The translations under genes were made by a program, and so were the position numbers. Below, piece after piece: positions 6,198 to 6,349 of a stretch of DNA of 6,349 bases. The notes below the pieces were generated by a model that ran no database searches, was not told the DNA's origin, and worked only from the letters and a program-made list of their open reading frames with translations. The DNA is from CAMAVH01 sp035714115. GTDB taxonomy: Bacteria; Pseudomonadota; Alphaproteobacteria; SMXQ01. The stretch spans positions 1-6,349 of the forward strand of contig DASTMO010000054.1 in assembly GCA_035714115.1 (NCBI GenBank). The letters run 5' to 3'. Each line of letters starts with the position of its first letter. Position 1 is the stretch's first letter.

Positions 6198-6223
6198 AAA
6201 GGGGAGCCAATTGGCTCCCCTTT
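6198..6223. terminator. Bidirectional terminator between convergent genes
   Basis: A perfect 26-base palindrome, with arms AAAGGGGAGCC and GGCTCCCCTTT around AATT, lies between the regulator stop codon (6179) and the convergent stop codon at 6257. It gives an eleven-pair stem with three T residues on the plus strand and four on the minus strand, so it can serve both genes. The short T-runs make it a weaker stop than the one at 5113-5140. Confidence 0.85.
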
Positions 6224-6256
6224 CGTCCTTGCGAGAGGATCGGCTTTGAGGGCCGC

Positions 6257-6349
6257 TTACTTCCAGGCCGGCTTGCCCAGATTCACGTCGTCCTTGTCGG
6301 TCAGGTAACCGCCGGCCGCGCCGGCCGCGCCGCCGAGCACCGCGCCGCC
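6257..6349 (-). CDS. Glycine-zipper protein, C-terminal end only
   Basis: The minus strand reads open from the window edge to a TAA at 6257-6259, giving the last 30 residues of a protein whose start lies outside. The visible part begins with a Gly/Ala-rich stretch with repeated small residues, GGAVLGGAAGAAGG, followed by the polar tail YLTDKDDVNLGKPAWK. The Gly/Ala pattern is that of glycine-zipper segments found in small outer-membrane or periplasmic proteins and lipoproteins. The reading is supported by the position of the bidirectional terminator just after the stop codon and by the codon bias. Neither the full length nor the function can be judged from this fragment. Confidence 0.65.
   Translation of the reverse strand, partial: GGAVLGGAAGAAGGYLTDKDDVNLGKPAWK

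Noticed and set aside
6311..6328. Two tandem copies of GCCGGCCGC as a DNA repeat
   Set aside because: They are explained by the Gly/Ala codons of the glycine-zipper segment encoded on the minus strand.

Overview
The window looks like chromosomal DNA of a GC-rich alphaproteobacterium, probably of the Hyphomicrobiales (Rhizobiales). The reasons are the strong G/C bias at third codon positions, a RibB fused to a decayed GTP cyclohydrolase II domain, and an orphan Bug/TctC-type solute receptor of the kind that is expanded in these bacteria. This is an inference from gene content; no species can be named. There is no RNA gene, CRISPR array, insertion sequence or phage gene.

Left part, minus strand (about 1-1734): a riboflavin-pathway gene, ribB, starting at a GTG at 1734, is followed 26 bases later by a small gene for an exported protein of unknown function (170-565, TTG start). 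The two are probably co-transcribed. The C-terminal half of the RibB protein has the GTP cyclohydrolase II fold signature but lacks the zinc cysteines and the catalytic motif, so it is best read as the RibBX variant. Bases 1-138 contain no gene that I can support.

Middle (1735-2074): a divergent intergenic region carrying a candidate ribosome-site hairpin for ribB, a small perfect inverted repeat, and a candidate promoter for the rightward genes.

Right part, plus strand (2075-6179): a periplasmic Bug/TctC-family binding protein; a GC-rich intercistronic hairpin without a U tract; a 608-residue thiamine-diphosphate enzyme that resembles benzoylformate decarboxylase; a textbook Rho-independent terminator; and a LysR-type regulator. 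A perfect palindrome acting as a probable bidirectional terminator separates the regulator from the convergent 3' end of a glycine-zipper protein that runs off the window (6257-6349).

The binding protein and the enzyme form a plausible two-gene capture-and-conversion unit for an organic acid, possibly a 2-oxo acid, with the LysR protein as candidate regulator. No tctA/tctB membrane partners are present in the window, so how the ligand would cross the inner membrane is not shown here. The substrate cannot be read from the sequence.
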